Of a DNA stretch of 64,000 nucleotides, positions 23,825 through 38,983 are shown piece after piece (the stretch's first letter is position 1; each line of letters starts with the position of its first letter). The stretch covers positions 981,501 through 1,045,500 of the forward strand of contig MCFH01000005.1 of the NCBI GenBank assembly GCA_002104945.1, in the 5' to 3' direction. This DNA is from Piromyces finnis. Taxonomy: Eukaryota > Neocallimastigomycota > Neocallimastigomycetes > Neocallimastigales > Neocallimastigaceae. The notes under the pieces were generated by a model, which saw only the letters and a program-made list of their open reading frames with translations, searched no databases and was not told the DNA's origin. The translations under genes and the position numbers were made by a program.

Positions 23825-25247
23825 TGCAATTTGTTTGATTCAGTTTTTTATAATTAATTTTAAAGGTCTAATGATATATTTATATATATATTGATTTTAA
23901 ATATAATATAATCGTGTTTAGCTATTGCTTTTCTTAATTAAAATTATCTTTATTATTATTATTAATATATATTTTTGTTTTGAGTATAGAATTATTATAA
24001 ATATATGAGTAATAATTTCTATTTTTTTTTATAAAAGATATATATAATGATATTATATTTATAAAAAAGTTAGTAAAAAAGTTGAAATTATTCTTTTAAT
24101 GAAATATATATATAGATTTAAATGGTATTAGTATAACTTTTTATTTTTTAACTTTTTTTTTTTTATCTTCCAGAAACATATGTTATATATATATATTTTT
24201 TAAAAAAAATTGATTAAAAAATTGATTAACTATTAATTGTAATTAATCAAAATATAATTTAAAAAAAATATAAAAGAATAATTTAAAAACAGATAGTAAT
24301 AATGTTAATAAAAGACAAAGCAATTTTATATACTCAATAACTGTTAAAATATATTGACCATTTAATTTCTTTTTATAATTTAATATTTTATTTTTATTTT
24401 ATATTTACAAAAATGTTTTAGAATTTTTATGTCATAAAGGAAAAAAAAAAAAAAAAAAATCTATACATGATTAATACTATATTTACATTCTATTAAATTT
24501 AATATTAAAAAAAATTAAATTTTAAATATTTAGTTAATCATTATAATTTATACATTGGCTGATTTTTCTTTTATATTGTGGAGTTATTCTAAATTTATTA
24601 CTGTTTGAATGGATATATCGTCTTTATTTTAAAAACAAAACAAATTGAGCATAATTAAATTTAAATATAATTGTAATAATATATAAATAATAATTAATAA
24701 TGATAATAAATTTATTATAAATATTATATTATAAAATAGTAAAAGAAGAAATAAAGATTTCTAAATGCATCTCATTATTTTTCATTTAATTAATTAATTT
24801 TTACTATTAATGTTATATTTATATATTTTTTTATATGCATATTTTCTGATTATTTTACTTAAAAAAAATGTTTTTTTTTCTACCTTTTTATTTTTTCTTT
24901 CTTTCTTTTAATTAATTATAATATTGTAAAATTTTATTTTATTTTTAATGTTTTATGATTAAAATATACTCTATAATCTTAAACAAATATACTTTTATCC
25001 CTTTAAATTTAATAAACAATTTTTAAAACCATATCAAATAGTAATTTATCTTTACCAAATATTTATTCTAATTCAGAGGTTTAGTACAATTATCAATAAT
25101 CTTATATTTCAAAAAAAAAAAAATCTTTTTTATAAATTAATAATTTACATCAAAATAATTTTTTGTGTTATATGTATACATTTTAATACGCTTTTAATAC
25201 ATTGTAATATAATAAAAAATATTATCGAATCATATAAAAATTTTTTA

Positions 25248-25643
<396 letters not shown>

Positions 25644-26190
25644 ATTTTTATTGCATATTATCAACAATAAACATTTCTTTTTATATTTTATTTTAAACAA
25701 ATATTCATTCTAGTATTTATATTATGTATTTTCATATGTTAATGATTATTTTTATTATATTAGAGGTGTATTTTATTATATAAAAATAGTATAGTTAATA
25801 AAAAAATTTCTTTTTCCTTTTTCTTTTTTCCCCTATATTATATATTTTCATTATTTTCATTATTATTATTATTATTATTGTGATATACTTTATTTTTTTA
25901 GTTAACCGCCAAAAAAAAATTTAAAAAGTCAAATTGATTTTATTATTTAAATATATTAAATTATATTATAATATATATTAATAATCAAAAAAATAAATAT
26001 TAAAAATCATATGCTAATTTAGTAATAAAATTATTTAATAAAACAAAAAAAAAACAACTTTAAAAATTGGGGAAATAAAGTAAAAAAAAAAAAAGATATT
26101 TTGTAATATATTATTATAATTAAATTTTTAAATAGGAATATTGAAATGATAATATATAGATATATAATCATGCAATATTTAAAATTAAAT

Positions 26191-26222
<32 letters not shown>

Positions 26223-26261
26223 GAAATGACTTAGTATTTTTTTTTTTTTTTTCATAAAAAC

Positions 26262-26368
26262 TTAATATTTAAATGATTGCTAAGGCTGCTGTTATAGCTC
26301 CTTTAATATAAATTTTTTTTAATTATAAAGGACTATAGCAGTAGTCTTAATAATTATTTAAATATTAA
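26262..26368 (+). repeat. About 107-base long-stem hairpin, possible structured RNA
   Basis: The left arm begins at 26262 and the right arm ends at 26368. About 44 positions pair across a short T-rich loop. Read as plus-strand RNA, five of the six non-identical positions become G-U wobbles. The remaining defects are one C-A mismatch and one bulged C. The core includes TAAGGCTGCTGTTATAGC pairing with GCTATAGTCCTTTA-side sequence (CTATAGCAGTAGTCTTA). No coding sequence overlaps it. It may be a hairpin RNA or the remains of an inverted-repeat element. Confidence 0.6.
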
Positions 26369-27539
26369 TTCTTTGCTTAGTATATACTCAAAAAAAAGGT
26401 CATTATCTCATTTTGAAAATTTTAAAAAGTATTAATATCCTAATAAAACTGATATTAAAACCAATCTTTGGTATTTTTGAAAAGATTCAATAATATTAAT
26501 GTATTATCAATTGTATTTGAATATATGATACCAATATATTTTTCTAATTAATAAGAATGTTTTATCATAATTAAATGTAAAATATGGATAATTATTAAAA
26601 AAATTTTGTTATTATTTAAAAGTATTTTTATTATAATTTAAAGTTTATTAGTGAATAATTATTATATTTTTTGTATTTTTTGTTATATATTTAATATATC
26701 ATTTTTAGTGTTTAATATTATTTTATTAAATAAACCTCTTTGTTATTATTTTTTTTCTTCAAATTCTTCTTTAAACTTTTTCACTTTCAAAATAAAAAAC
26801 AAAAAAAAAAAACAAAACTAAACTAAATTCTATGCGCAAAATTAACAATAAAAACAACATAGTCATTAAAATCAATTAATATTATTGAGGAGATATAGAC
26901 ATACATCCAAAGTATTTATATACTAATTAATTAAACAATGTTATTTTGCTATACTATATAATTAAAGCCTTTTAATAAAAGATAAAAAAGAAAAGGTAAA
27001 GGAAAAAATTTTACTCTTACTAGTAATAATAAATGTACAAATTAATGTTTTGCTAATTTTTTTTTATTTTTATTTTTATTTTTTTACATTTGTAATTCAA
27101 ATTTTATATATAATAAATAGGTTGATATACCATAAATATTATATAAAATTATTACAACAGTAATTGAAAGAAATAAAAAAACAAAATACTTCAGAATTAA
27201 AATTAAAGCATATTAAAAACAAATATAATCTTTTACAATTTTGTATATATATATAATTAATATATATGTTATTTTACCCAATAATTTTGTTATAAACTTC
27301 AAAAAATAGATATAACAAATATTTTAACAATATATATATTAAAAAATATCAGTAGTCTTTGCGTTTTTTTTTTTGTTTAATCCATTGTAACCATATTATT
27401 TGGGAAGATTTATTATATTCTTTCAATATCAAAAGATAATTTTAATTTTATTTTTAAAAAGAGAAATTTATTAATTTAAGAGAAAAATTTATAATTTTAA
27501 AAAAGAAAAATTATTTCATAAATATTATTAATTATTAAA

Positions 27540-28605
27540 ATGGACATTGCTAATAGTTCAAAGCCTTCAAAATTTAAGAAATTATATCGTTCATTAATGC
27601 AAGTATGTATATATATATTCGTTTTTTTAAAAAAAAAATAATAATAATAAAAAAAACAAAATATTTATTTTTTTTATTATATACTTTTTAAAGAAATATA
27701 ACAATACTATTGGTGTATTAACACCATATACACTTTATAGATGGATATTTACAATATCGTTTATAATAATATATCTCATTCGTACGTTGATGTTACATGG
27801 ATGGTTTATAGGTAATTAATAAAATTAAATATTTAAAGTACTGTATATAAAATAGTATTGTTATATTAAGATTAAATTTGTTTTATAATTTTACAAAATT
27901 TAATAAATTAGTTACATATGCATTAGGAATATATTTATTGAATATTTTTTTGGCCTTTTTATCACCAAAATTTGATCCAGCATTAGAAATGGATGATGAA
28001 GATGAATATGAAGATGAAGATGAAGAAGGTTTATCATTACCTGTACATGAGGATGATGAATTTAAACCATTTATTCGAAAGCTTCCAGAGTTTAAATTTT
28101 GGTAAGTTTAATAAGATTATAAAAATTAAAAAATCAAAAATTAAAAGGTTAAAAAAGTAATGATAAAATAGTGGGATTGTTTAAAATAATAAAAGTGGTA
28201 TGCAAATAAATATCTTAATATGGATGAGGAAAAAAACACAAAAATAAGTTTTATTAATATCAATCTACACTATATTATATTTTATTTAGGCATTCTGCAA
28301 CTAAAGCAGTTCTTTTAGCATTTTTCTGTACATTCTTTGATTGCTTAGATATTCCAGTCTTTTGGCCAATATTATTGTAAATAATTTTAATAATATAATA
28401 AATAGTATATTTATATAAATAAATTAATTCTTACTTATTAAATTTAAAATCATCTTTATTTATAATGCATTTTAAATATAGAATATATTTCTTTGGTTTA
28501 TTTGGTGTTACCATGAAAAGACAAATTAAGCATATGATTAAATATAAATATATTCCGATAAATATAGGAAAAAAACATTATACCACAGAAAGAAGTTGTG
28601 AATAA
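27540..28605 (+). CDS. RER1: Rer1, Golgi retrieval receptor for ER membrane proteins
   Basis: Exons 27540-27602, 27694-27811, 27912-28101, 28290-28376 and 28482-28605 give 193 residues, the normal Rer1 size. Diagnostic segments are [75 protein letters not shown] and [16 protein letters not shown]. Rer1 has four membrane spans, cycles between Golgi and ER in COPI vesicles and returns escaped ER membrane proteins and unassembled subunits. An acidic insert ([12 protein letters not shown]) lengthens the cytosolic loop after FDPALEMD. Introns split it so that only the middle exon appears as an open frame. Confidence 0.97.
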
Positions 28606-29730
28606 TCAATCAATTACTTCTTTTGTAAATTATTTTTATTATCTTTAAAATCTAAAAATATATATAATGACAATTTAAAAGTAAATATCTGTTTAAAGTT
28701 GTTATTATTAAAATCAATATACACTTAATCTATATCAACAATTATAATCTTTTTAAAAACATAAAACATATTAAAAATAGATTATAATCCCATGTATTAT
28801 TCTATTTATTATAATTTTTTTTATATACATATACATATACATAGATTTATTAATATTATATTAATAAGTAGTAGGTGATGGGATTTAAAAATAAGAATTT
28901 ATTTTTCATTAAATAAAAATATATATTTAAAATTTTCTTTATAATAATCCTTAAAATATATTTTTTATTATTTCGTATTGTTCATATATTGAAAATAAAG
29001 AAAAAAAGTTTAGCAATGATCATTATACAGGGAAAATTATATAATACGTTTTATTATACCTTTAGATTTAATATTTTAATATGACTTATAATGGAAGATT
29101 TACTTTTTTTGAATAATTAAAATTTAAACATTTTGAATAATTGTTATTGGTTTATTTTATTGATATTTAAAAAACGATTGGATAAAATTTAATTTCAATT
29201 TTCAATTTTTTAAATATTAAATATAATAGAAGTTGATTTTGGCAAGAACTTGGATGTAAAACTAGGTTTCTTGTTATAATTTCTGGGTAAGAATTTCTTT
29301 TAATATTTTTTAAAATTTGAATTTTTATAATATTTTTTTTTTTTTTTTTTTTTAAAAAAAAAACTTTTTATATTTCTAAAATTTTAATTCTTAATTTGAA
29401 ATTATAAAGGTAGTTTAAAAATAATAATTTTTAAAAGTAGATTTTATTTTTTCTTATATTTATTGATAATTTATTTTATTTTTTTTTTTTATTTTAAAAG
29501 TATAAATTATGATTTTTTTTTTTCATTGAATATAATATAATAATAATCATGATAAATGTATTTAAAATTATTCTAATATAAAAAAGATTTATTAATTAAT
29601 TTATTTTTGAAAGAAAAAAAAATAAGAAATTTAAATATTAAACTAAAACTTTTAAATTCTTCTTCCCTCTTTTCCTTTCTTTCTTTCTTTTTTTTTTCTT
29701 CTTTTTTTTACAGTTACAATAATAATAATA
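28606..29730. other. Gene-free stretch between Rer1 and Rmt2
   Basis: A/T-rich with poly-T runs near 29335-29352 and C/T-rich DNA just before the next start codon (29660-29710), a common leader pattern here. No coding exon. Confidence 0.6.
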
Positions 29731-31664
29731 ATGGCTGACACAACAACCGAAACAATTAATGACGAAAAACAAAATCAATTAAATCTTGACCTTGTAAAGG
29801 CTTGTGAAGAAGGTAATGTTGAACAAATTAAATCTTTAATTGAAGCTGGTGCCGATATTTTATATCATGATGAAAAAGGAAAAACTTTACTTCATATTGC
29901 TTGCGAAAAGGGTCATAAGAATGCTGTTTCATGTTTAATTAGAAATCATTTAGCTTGGTAAATATTATTAATATTTTTTGTATAAATTATTATATGAACT
30001 CAATTACTATTGAAATATATTTTTTTTATAATTTGAGAATTATTTTTGTATAAAACTTACACAAAAAAGAAAATATGGTTATTATTTGATAAATAATACA
30101 TTTCAAAGCAGTAAACAATCAAATATTTTTTTTAATCAATTATGAATAAGCAAAAAAGAGATTTTATAATTTTTAATATAATGCAGCTTTTTTTTTATTT
30201 CAATATTATAATAGAATTTTTTTTTTTTTTACAGTTCAAATCAATGTCAATCATATTTCATTTTATAATCATAATATATTTATTAAAATAATAAAAAGAT
30301 TTATTGAACTATATTTATAATTAGAATTATCATATTTAATATAAAATTTTATAAAACAGTGATTTTAAGAATAATATACCATATGTTTGAATGTGCATTT
30401 ACTTTATTCAATATTTATGAAAAATAGAAAAAGCAGAATATCATAATTATGTTATTAAAATTTTCAAATAAAATAATGTTACACAAGAATCAAAATTAAA
30501 AATTTTAACTTTTTTAAAATTTATATAATTAGGAATTCTGTTGATTTTGAAGGTGTTAGTGCTGCTGAATATGCTAAACAAGCTGGTCATGAAGACATTT
30601 ATCAAGATTTAGTTGAAGAAGGTGTTAGAACTGAAGTTCTTCTTGCTTACTTAGTAAGTTTTAATATTTATATATAAAATAAAGTATAATGTTTGTGTTT
30701 TTATTATTATAGACAATGATCTTAAATATTCTTTCCAACCAAATTATTTTATTTGTTTAGGATAATCGTGAAAAGAAACCAGAAGAAAAATTAGCTGCTT
30801 CAAATGCTGATTACTTACAACGTCCATTAAAATACCAAGATGATAAATTATTAGATTCTGAATTAAATGCTGTTATGATGGGTTGGGAAGCACCAATTAT
30901 GGAAAAGACTGCCAAAATTCTTTGTCCAAAGGAAGGTCTTTCTGTAATGAATATTGGTTTCGGTCTTGGTCTTATGGATGAAGCTTTACAAAAATACAAA
31001 CCAGCTCATCATACTATTGTTGAAGCTCACCCAGATGGTAAATATGATAATAATTATTATTATATTTATTATTATTGTTGTTGTTTGTAGAGGGGAAATT
31101 CGTATATTAGTATCAATGTTTATTACAAAATGGTTGAAAATATTCACCCTTTTTAATTACAGATTTAATAATATAAATTTAAAATAACATCATAGGTAAT
31201 TACTCATTAAATATTTTTATTTTAAATTCTAATTATAAAAAATAGTATACAAGCACATGTTAGAACTCGGTTGGGATAAAAGACCAGGTGTTAGAATTTT
31301 ATTTGGTCGTTGGCAAGATGTTTTAGAACAAATGAAAGATCGTTTATATGATGGTATTTACTTTGATACTTTTGGTGAATACTATGATGATTTACATGAA
31401 TTTAATGATCATGTACCAGATATGCTTAGAGATACTCCAGAAGCTACTTATTCTTTCTTCAATGGTTTAGGTGGTACCAATCCATTCTTCCATGATGTTT
31501 ATTGTCGTGTTGCTAGCATTGACTTAAGAAATTGTGGTCTTACTACCGAATATATTACTATGCCAATGACTGAACAAGATTCTGAAGTTGTTTGGCAAGG
31601 TGTTAAAAGAAGATATTGGTCTTTACCAACTTATAATCTTCCAATTTGTCGTTTCGAACTCTAA
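29731..31664 (+). CDS. RMT2: Protein arginine N-methyltransferase 2 (Rmt2, delta-N type)
   Basis: Exons 29731-29957, 30533-30653, 30761-31037 and 31246-31664 give 347 residues. Residues 15-115 hold ankyrin-like repeats (LDLVKACEEGNVEQIKSLIE, GKTLLHIACEKGHKNAV). The rest is a class I methyltransferase. Its AdoMet-binding motif is VMNIGFGLGLMDEALQ, followed by HTIVEAHPDVYKHM, VRILFGRWQDVLEQ, YDGIYFDTFGEYYDDL and YSFFNGLGGTNPFFHDVY. Ankyrin repeats fused to this methyltransferase are characteristic of fungal Rmt2, which methylates the delta nitrogen of an arginine in ribosomal protein uL11 (yeast Rpl12). Its relatives include GAMT, but the ankyrin part and the FFNGLG region favour Rmt2. The first intron is unusually long (575 bases) for this window. 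Confidence 0.95.
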
Positions 31665-32740
31665 AGAAAAATAATAATGAAAAGTAATAATAAGTAAAAA
31701 AAAAAAAAAAAGGATATAAATGTTTATTATATTTTTATCATCCTTTTATTTAAATGGGAAAATTATTAATAGTTTAAATGAAATAATTTTTTTAAATATA
31801 AAAGAAAAAGAAAAGTAATTGAAAAATTCTCTTTTCTTTTTTTCCTAATTATTTCATTATTAATATATCGTATTATAATAGTATGTTAGATTTTAGATTT
31901 TCATTATAATTGTATTATTATTATATATATAAATAATTACATTTAAACAAAAAACGTTAATTACATATATAAATAAATTTTAAAATCATCAAAAAAACTA
32001 ATGTTTTTTTTATTGTTATACAGGTTTTATTAATGCATCTTAAAACAAAACATTTTTAAAGTTAAACTTTATTCAATTCATACAATTTGTATACATTATT
32101 TAAATGTTAGTTATTCTATCAATAAATATATATATATTTGATAATTTAATTATCTTTTTTTTTTTTATTCATTTTCATATTTCAACATTAAGAATACTTT
32201 TAGTATTACTCTAGTTAAAAGTAGTATGAAATACTAAAAAAAAAAAAAAGATAGTAAACTAAAAATTTATTTAATTTGTTTTACTTTATATACTAAAAGT
32301 TATTTTTATATATATATATATTATATATAAAATTTTGAAACATAACATAAATTTTTTTTTTTTTTTTTTTTTTGTATTCTTATGTTTCAAGAAGGAAAAA
32401 AAAAATTTTTTTTTCTTTGAAAAAAAAAAAAAGTTTAAAAAATAAATAAATAAATTCAAACATTAAACTAGAAAAAATAAAAATAATAATAAAATAATAA
32501 AGCTCCAACAATTTTAGATTTTATATAGAAATATATAAATTGACACAAATCAAATCAATTTATATTTTTCAAAAATTAAAAAAAAAAAAAAAAAAAAAAT
32601 TAAAAAATATGAAATCTAATTTTGAAATTCAATTTGAATAATTAAAGAAAGTCAAAATCAAAATTATTGTAAAAATAACAAAACAATATTAAAATAATAA
32701 AAAACTAATATCTAATATTAAAATATTAAAAATAAATAAA
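31665..32740. other. Gene-free stretch
   Basis: A/T-rich DNA with poly-A and poly-T runs (for example near 32352-32373 and 32578-32599). It ends in the A-rich leader of the gene at 32741. No coding exon. Confidence 0.6.
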
Positions 32741-34467
32741 ATGAAAAACATCATTTTTAATTTATTATCTGTTTTCCTACTTATTATTGAATTAGTTTAT
32801 GCTATAGAGGAAAACTATGATGATAATAATGCTAACACAACTACTATAATTGAAGTAAGTTCCACCATTAATGATTTAACACCAACAGAAACTGTAGATG
32901 CAACAGAATCAGTTGAAGTTGCAGCTAAAAATATTACCTCCGAAGATAATCCAGATGAAGTAAATAATTTCGATAACATGACACATATTTCTATAAGCTC
33001 TGTTTATAAATCTGTTGTAACAAATCACATGAAGGCTGAAATTCATTGTCTCTATAATAGAGAAGATCAATGTGAAATTTTTCAAGATCAATTAAGAGAT
33101 ATTTTAAGTCAATTTGAAAGCGTTTTCGGTATGTATACTATATTTATTAATATATTAATAACTAATAAGTTTAATTTTTATTAATATTTTTTTATTTCTA
33201 TATTCATGTTTTTAATATCAAAAAATGTATCAATTATTTCATATGATATATTTCACGGATAATAGTAATTAAGGAAGATATTTCGTTGTCATTATTTTTA
33301 ATGGATTTAACCTATATGTGTAAAGATTGTTTAGGTATTGTTTTACCTCCAAGTTTTGTTTATTTAAAAGAAGAAGGTTCAGATAAAGTATACACCTATC
33401 CTCAAGCTCTTGCAAAGCAATTAAATTTTGATGGAAAAGAAGATATACAATTTTCATCTGTAGATTTTACCATGGTTATTAATGTTGATCAAACAGACGA
33501 AGATATAAGAACTTTTGGTGAATATATATTGGCAAGAGAAATTCTTCATGGAATCGGTATTGCAACCACAGGTGATTTAGTTAATTCTAACGGTTATCCT
33601 GATTTATTTAATGAAGATTTTTATGCTCCACAAAGACATCCTAAGATTAAAGTAGATGATGAACAAGTTGATGGAGTTTATGTTAAATTTAAAAAATTTT
33701 ATCCATTGAGTATATTCGAAAGATATATTGTTAGACAATCCAATCCAAATGATTTTATATTTAATAGTTTAGGTGATATGTATAAAGTTGAATTCCCACC
33801 TCAAGATTATTACAAATTTATGAATGATACCAAAGGAATGGATAAAATTTATTTAAAAGAAAGTTATGATCAATTTTTGTATTCATCATACTATGAACCA
33901 GCAAAAGAAATTGCCAGATTATATAAGCAAAAGGGAAGTGTTGGATTTAAAACTTCTGATAATTCAGTTATTCCATTACAAACCTTTGATGGGGAATACT
34001 TAAAATCTTTAAGTATTAATCATATTGATATACCAAAAATGAAAAGCTATTATTATTATGAATATGACCCATTCAATAAAAATGAAATTAAAGATTATTT
34101 AAATGACGATTTCATTTTGAATTATACTTATATGTTTATGTATGATTTAAATACAATTAAATCAATTGTTAATAAGGATGGTAAATATGGAATTTTTGGT
34201 TCAGGCACCGTAAAAATTTTAACTACCCTCGGTTGGAAATTAAAGCATGATAAAAATAATGATGATCCAACCATTAGTGCCAATATTAAATATCAAGTTG
34301 CTACTGAAGTGGACATTCCTTACAATAATTATTATGATGAATTAATGAGAATATCCGATGAACATGATTACTATGGTTACGGATCTCTTGCTAATAACAA
34401 AATGGTTTGTGACATTAGAACTTATACCATTGCTTTACTTGCTATTGGTTTAACTTTAGGTTTATAA
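32741..34467 (+). CDS. GPI-type surface protein with degenerate zinc-metalloprotease motif
   Basis: Two exons, 32741-33128 and 33266-34467, give 529 residues. Residues 1-21 are a signal peptide (NIIFNLLSVFLLIIELVYA). A Thr/Glu-rich spacer follows to about residue 75, then a domain with CLYNREDQCEIFQDQL and YMCKDCLGIVLPPSF. At residues 219-228 the sequence reads AREILHGIGI. This is the HExxH-G zinc site of secreted metzincin-like proteins, but the first His is Arg220. The C-terminus is a hydrophobic tail (YTIALLAIGLTLGL) behind small residues, as in GPI-anchored proteins. The fold is probably that of a secreted metalloprotease-like family common in zoosporic fungi. Loss of a zinc ligand argues for a non-catalytic, binding role. 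Family name uncertain. Confidence 0.85.
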
Positions 34468-35618
<1,151 letters not shown>

Positions 35619-36128
35619 AACGGCATCAAATATTTTTTAAAACTTTAATTAAAATTATAATACCTATTATAAAAAAATAAAAATAAAAATAAAATAGGTT
35701 TAAATAAACATAAATGAATAAAAATTGGGTATAATGTATTCTAGGTCATTTTAATTAAAATAAGAAAGTCACTATTATACTAAAGTATGATAATTGTATT
35801 TGACTTCCAATGGGGCACTAAGCCAAAGATCAAAATTTTGTCATGAAACATAATTATGATCTTCATTGGTTGCGCTGACCCTCCTGGCCTGTCTTACTGT
35901 TTCTTCAGTATTGACGCTCTTGGATGTTGCTTCAAACCTTTTGAACATTGACCATTGCTGGTCAATAACAAAAGGCATGATTTTGGTTAGAAGTTCCGCT
36001 GTTACCGTCAAGAATGGTGTTCCTTCTTAAGTGCCCGATTGAATCTGACACTTGCAAAGTTCTTTCCATTCCCTTGAATTGAAATTGATATTATTAAAAC
36101 TTCTTCCCCCAAGAAGGAATTTAAATAT
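35619..36128 (-). pseudogene. Dead copy 1 of a dispersed protein-coding repeat family
   Basis: This block matches 63109-63637 nearly base for base, including about 220 bases of 3' flank. On the minus strand it encodes LGGRSFNNINFNSREWKELC, then KCQIQSGT followed by an in-frame stop where the other copy has Asn. It continues EGTPFLTVTAELLTKIMPF and QQWSMFKRFEATSKSVNTEE and ends at 35841. Upstream of FKFLLGG the frame is also broken. It is therefore a recent but inactivated duplicate. The family function is unknown to me. Confidence 0.85.
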
Positions 36129-38741
36129 TAGTTATATACAAAAAAGATTCTGAATACATTAATTGAAAAGAAACGAAAAAAAAAAAAAAAAGAAATTTTA
36201 TTTTATTTTTTTTTTTTATTTTTTATTTTTTATTTTTTTTTATAAAACTATTCCATTTGGTTTCATAAATTTCTTTTTACTATCTAAAATCTACAACAAA
36301 GTATTTTTTGAGTTTTTTTATTATTTATTTTATTTTTAATGAAAAGAATTTTTATGTTCCTTATCAAATAAAATAAATTAAATAATATTATTCTATAATG
36401 ATATATATTTTTCTCTTTTTTTTTTTATTATTATTGTTGTTGTTAATATATATAGTTATATATACATATATAATTTATATTATTTTTTTTAAAAAATTGA
36501 AAAAAAAAAAAAAAAGAAATATATATATTATAAATTATTGTTAAAAAAAAAAAAGTATTACATTAACATTCTGTAAAGATTAAAAACAAAAGTTTTTTTT
36601 TCTTTTTTTTTTTTTTATAATAATATTATTATAATAAATATAGTATATTTATTATAAAAAATGGAGTGTATAAACTAGTAAAACATAAAATACATAAAAG
36701 AAAAAATTATAATAATAATATTAATAATAAGGAAAAAGAAAAAGAAAAAAAAACCTTTTTGTTTTGGATTTAAATTTTAATCTTTTACATTTATATTAAT
36801 TACCTTTTTTTTTTATTTGAATGCTAATTGAAATTATTCATGGTTTTTTTTTTTTAAATAATGATATTATTATGAAATGTTTAAATGAAAGTTGAGATCT
36901 TGCTTTTTACATGATTTATATCTTTTTTTTTTAAAAAAAAAAAAAAAATATCGAAATCTTATTCTCTTTTAATTCTTTGGATTGAAGATGTGATTTTGTT
37001 GTTTTTTGTTTATTTGTTTTGCTTTTTTTTTTTTTTTTTTTTTTTTGATTTATTTCAACAGTTTACCTTTTATTTTTCATTTTTTTTTTTTTAATTATAA
37101 ATTTTGATATTCACCATTATCAAAATATATATAATATATATTTATAATAATTAATTTTTGTTAAATAAAAATTAAATTTGGAATATTACGTTCCAAACTA
37201 TATCCTAGGATATGTTTATATATACTCTTCAATTTAATATATTAAATTGAAAATAAAGAAATAGTAGTATTAAGAATAAAAAAAAAAAAAAAAAGAATTG
37301 CTATATTAAATATATTAAAAATTAAAAATTTTGTTATTGAAAATTATTAAAGATGTTTATATAGATTAATTTAAATCTAGTATAGGAATCTTTTATACAA
37401 AAAATTATTTTAATCTAAAATAATTAAATTTATTTTACCTTTATTATTTTATGAAATAAAATGAATAAAAATAAAAATAATAAACAATGATAATAATATT
37501 AAAAAAAAAATAGACAAATTTATAAGTTAACAATAATTAAATTATTTATAAATATATATATATATAATTAAAATGAAATTTATTAAAAGGATAATCTATA
37601 TTTTTTTTAATAAAAAAATAATAAATAAACCTGTTTAAATAAATCTTTCTTTTGTTAGAAATTGGTGAATACCATTATATTTTACAAAGATTTTTATATT
37701 TACTTTTGATGATTTTGTTATTTATTTACGTTTGTTTTATTTAATTTTTATTAATTTTTGTTTTGTTTATTTTTCTTTTTTATTGTTTTTATGCATGAGA
37801 TATCAATGGCACACGAATTTAAAAGAATGTTTAATATTAATAGGTATAGAATAAATCTATGAAGTTATATATACACAAATTCATTACTATAAAAATTAAT
37901 TAGTTATTCTCTTAAATTAATATACCACGATATGTGTTTGTTTGTTTGTGAATTTATTTTTATTTTGTTTTATTTTGAGTAATTGCTTACTTTTTTTTGT
38001 TTTATTTTAATTATTGATTGTATTTGTTGACTTTAAATTTTTCTTTGTTTTTCTTATTAGTTTCATTTTTTTATTGATTTGATGTTTTTTTTTTTTTTTT
38101 TTTTTGTAATATTTTAATTTTTATATCATACTAATAAATAATACTTTATATCAAGTATATTATTACTATGAAATAAAAAAAAAAGTTCTCTGTAAAGATT
38201 AATAATAGAATAATACCTATTAGATAATCTTTTATAAAATGATAAAAATATTTATATTAAAAATCTTAAGGATATCTTTTTATATATTACTTTATATGTT
38301 ACTGACTTTACCTTAATCGAAAATTCTTGGATTTAGTTTTTGATTATTATATAGATTTTTCTTTTTTTTGTTTTTTTTTTTTTGTTTTTTTTTTTTTTTT
38401 GTCTTTTTAAATTTGATTATTAATTATTATAATAAAATTTTAATTATCTTTTACTAAATATAAAAATTATATAAAAAAGCTATCATAATTATACTTTTGT
38501 TTAATAAAACAATAAAGTATAAAAATGTATTTCCTTCAGTTTAGGTAATTATAGTTTCTTTTTTTATATAAAAATTTTGAAAAATATAATTCTTATTAAA
38601 AATAGTGAATATCTGTATATATAATATACTCATATTTTGTATGGATTATAGCAATATTTCAATGATTAAAAAAACTTCCAATATATTTCTTTTTTTAAAA
38701 AAAATATTAGTCTTACAATAACAGTAATATTAAAAATAGAC

Positions 38742-38772
<31 letters not shown>

Positions 38773-38983
38773 TATATTTTGTTCTATATAATCATATAAT
38801 ATCTCATTTATTCTTGTCATGAATCATCATGAATAAACTATAAAATTATTTTCAATTTCTTTTTGAAAATAGTATAAGCTGATAAATAAATAGAAATATA
38901 GTTATTCTATATATGATAAAAAAAATTTTTTTTTTCTTTTTTGTCTTATAAAAGAAAATCTCACCAATCATTTTTCTATTATT
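36129..38983. other. Gene-free T-rich region 3' of the zinc-finger gene
   Basis: Very low complexity with many poly-T and poly-A runs (for example 37022-37046, 38087-38105 and 38749-38771). I see no exon, RNA gene or mobile-element end. Confidence 0.7.
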
